Shown here piece after piece: positions 7,068 through 7,855 of a DNA stretch of 7,855 nt. The DNA lies in assembly GCA_023251275.1 (NCBI GenBank), contig JAHEZC010000103.1, positions 1 to 7,855 of the forward strand. The letters are read 5' to 3'. The notes beneath the pieces are model-generated. The model saw only the letters and a program-made list of their open reading frames with translations. It had not been told where the DNA came from and did no database searches. Every line of letters begins with the position of its first letter. Positions within the stretch are counted from its first letter, which is position 1. Source of the DNA: Parafilimonas sp. (lineage in GTDB: Bacteria; Bacteroidota; Bacteroidia; Chitinophagales; Chitinophagaceae). Both the position numbers and the translations under genes were made by a program.

Positions 7068-7094
7068 GTTCGCAACCTATCGCAGGTTGTCAAC
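7068..7094. repeat. Degenerate REP-like palindrome, copy 4
   Basis: Arms GTTCGCAACCT (7068-7078) and AGGTTGTCAAC (7084-7094) around a 5-nt centre. The arms pair at 9 of 11 positions. The right arm keeps the GGTTGTCAAC core of the other copies, while the left arm and the outer GGG/CCC bases have decayed. It overlaps the left edge of the attC-like hairpin that follows. Confidence 0.6.
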
Positions 7095-7207
7095 GGCCCA
7101 GTATTGCTGGAGTTTGGATATTTGAAATTCGCCCTGCCGGAACTGCTGCTGAAGCTTACATTGTCCAGCCCAAATTGCAGCAATATTTTTGTTGTATGCC
7201 GTTAGAT
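7088..7207. other. Large imperfect hairpin resembling an integron attC recombination site
   Basis: Outer stem: AACGGC (7092-7097) pairs with GCCGTT (7198-7203). Inner stem: 16-nt arms at 7102-7117 and 7170-7185 match at 14 positions. The inner arms are separated by a 52-nt loop, and the two stems by an asymmetric internal loop (4 nt against 12 nt). The right end, GTTAGAT (7201-7207), fits the attC core GTTRRRY. The left end, TGTCAAC (7088-7094), only partly fits the complementary core RYYYAAC (T instead of R at its first base). On the minus strand the element begins with ATCTAAC, which contains the stop codon of the membrane-protein gene, as in many gene cassettes. No integrase gene is in the window. 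It could instead be an unrelated dispersed hairpin repeat. Confidence 0.4.
7191..7200 (+). repeat. Left copy of a 10-bp inverted repeat flanking the membrane-protein gene
   Basis: GTTGTATGCC at 7191-7200 recurs inverted at 7736-7745. Similarity continues inward: GTTAGATT on this side against ATTGATT on the other, with one base gap. The pair encloses the 7202-7705 gene almost exactly. This copy is also the inner side of the attC-like outer stem. Confidence 0.7.
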
Positions 7208-7705
7208 TTCCTTTTCGTGTCCCATGTCATGAATATTATTTTGTAAAGCATAATATTCAACAACCTTTCGTATTTCTGAGAAATCTTTATCTATGCGGCG
7301 AAAACGAATTTTTATTTCTTTGTCAAGCCTTTCTTCAGTGTTCTTTAAGCGAAGTTTTAAATAATAAAGGTCTCCCTCTCTCATTTTGCAAATCATCGAA
7401 CTAAAGTACCAGATGTCGGTCCAAGGAATTAGTTTATTACGCTTTGTGAAAATACCTTCTACGTCAACCCTGACTTTTACTTGTTTGTCAAAATAATAAA
7501 AAAGGCAAAGCCCCATAATTCCAAAAATTGTTATAAATCCGGGAAGTTTTGCAAACGTCCAGTGTCCAAAGAAGTAGTCAATGGTATCTTTTCTTTGAGA
7601 TGGAATTGTAAAACAAATACTAATTAAAGCAACAAAACCAAAGAAGCCAAAGAGATAATAATCTTTCCAGCCTTCTCTTACCTCAATTGAATTCAGCTCT
7701 GTCAA
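7202..7705 (-). CDS. Uncharacterised membrane protein, two transmembrane helices plus PH-like domain; cassette-like gene
   Basis: A 167-aa reading from TTG (complement of 7703-7705) to TAA (7202-7204). No in-frame ATG lies between the upstream stop and this TTG, and the next Met is deep inside the protein. An ATG sits at 7710-7708 but is out of frame and hits TGA two codons later, so a TTG start or a 1-nt loss near the start are both possible. Hydrophobic helices span about 17-34 and 53-72. The remainder (about 75-155) is cytoplasmic-type and charged, with the pattern VRVDVEGIF ... KLIPWTDIWYFSSM ... YYLKLRL, as in bacterial PH-like domains such as the STM3941-like group. I recognise no enzyme motif. 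The gene is GC-poor (34% by hand count over 7261-7620). Its stop codon lies inside the edge of the attC-like element, and a 10-bp inverted repeat brackets it. Cassette genes often encode such small proteins of unknown role. Confidence 0.7.
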   Translation of the reverse strand: MTELNSIEVREGWKDYYLFGFFGFVALISICFTIPSQRKDTIDYFFGHWTFAKLPGFITIFGIMGLCLFYYFDKQVKVRVDVEGIFTKRNKLIPWTDIWYFSSMICKMREGDLYYLKLRLKNTEERLDKEIKIRFRRIDKDFSEIRKVVEYYALQNNIHDMGHEKEI

Positions 7706-7735
7706 GTCATTAAGAATTTTGAGTTTTCAATCAAT

Positions 7736-7745
7736 GGCATACAAC
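7736..7745 (-). repeat. Right copy of the 10-bp inverted repeat flanking the membrane-protein gene
   Basis: GGCATACAAC on the + strand, the exact reverse complement of 7191-7200. Read on the minus strand it is TTACTGG (7751-7745) merging into GTTGTATGCC and then ATTGATT, just upstream of the gene. The minus-strand sequence at the far end of the attC-like hairpin, TACTGGGCCGTTGACA (7103-7088), resembles it with 6 nt missing (TACTGG, gap, GCC, A or G, TTGA). Confidence 0.65.
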
Positions 7746-7752
7746 CAGTAAC

Positions 7753-7855
7753 TTATTCCAATGGCCTCACAAAGATGTTTTTAAAATACACTTTACTGTT
7801 GGGGTCGTGCCCCTGGAGTGCAAAAGTGCCGCTGGAAAGCACCCGCCCGGCATCA
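7753..7855 (-). CDS. C-terminal end of a DUF1080 / 3-keto-disaccharide hydrolase-type protein, truncated by the window edge
   Basis: The minus-strand frame runs from the window edge (first full codon 7854-7852) to TAA at 7755-7753, 33 codons. The reading DAGRVLSSGTFALQGHD followed by PNSKVYFKNIFVRPLE matches the very characteristic end of DUF1080 (PF06439) proteins, where a GxxxLQGHD turn is followed by VYFKNIxVxPL. These proteins have a concanavalin-like jelly-roll fold, are usually secreted or lipid-anchored, and many act on 3-keto-glycosides or are found in sugar-degradation loci. Only the last strands are visible, so substrate and full architecture cannot be judged. It lies upstream of the membrane-protein gene on the same strand with a 47-nt gap that holds the right copy of the inverted repeat. 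Confidence 0.8.
   Translation of the reverse strand, partial: DAGRVLSSGTFALQGHDPNSKVYFKNIFVRPLE

Noticed and set aside
3455..7094. Palindrome copies as a CRISPR array
   Set aside because: The copies are separated by genes and irregular distances, with no short regular spacers and no cas genes in the window.

Overview
The window looks like a chromosomal segment of a Bacteroidota bacterium, probably Chitinophagaceae-like. The grounds are the protein styles (a thioester alpha-2-macroglobulin next to penicillin-binding protein 1C, a DUF1080 protein), moderate GC in the housekeeping genes, and start codons without clear Shine-Dalgarno sequences. This placement is inferred from sequence character, not from a search.

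Layout. Positions 1-3446 (+) hold the 3' two thirds or so of a bacterial alpha-2-macroglobulin, a periplasmic protease trap with an intact CIEQ thioester. Positions 3501-4106 (+) encode a REP-associated tyrosine transposase (RAYT, HUH/Y1 type) bracketed by near-identical 30-nt palindromes at 3455-3484 and 4114-4143. Positions 4149-6608 (+) encode penicillin-binding protein 1C (PBP1C), interrupted by an in-frame TGA at 5802-5804 and carrying two non-triplet tandem arrays at 5639-5718. A third palindrome (6615-6646) separates pbpC from a convergent small conserved protein (6661-6966, -). A non-coding stretch (6967-7200) contains a degenerate fourth palindrome and a large imperfect hairpin resembling an integron attC site. 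Next come a GC-poor gene for a two-helix membrane protein with a PH-like domain (7202-7705, -) and the last 33 codons of a DUF1080 / 3-keto-disaccharide hydrolase-type protein (7753-7855, -).

How the genes work together. Bacterial alpha-2-macroglobulins and PBP1C are a known genomic pair: the first traps hostile proteases in the periplasm and the second is thought to help repair the cell wall. Here that pair is split by a RAYT with its own REP-like palindromes (a 'REPtron'). Palindromes of the same family sit 6-8 nt after the stop codons of three consecutive genes. PBP1C itself looks damaged, because the TGA separates the SxxK and SxN motifs from the KTG motif.

The most unusual parts are the RAYT/palindrome family with a compensatory base change, the broken and repeat-bearing pbpC, and the attC-like, cassette-like organisation of the membrane-protein gene near the right end.
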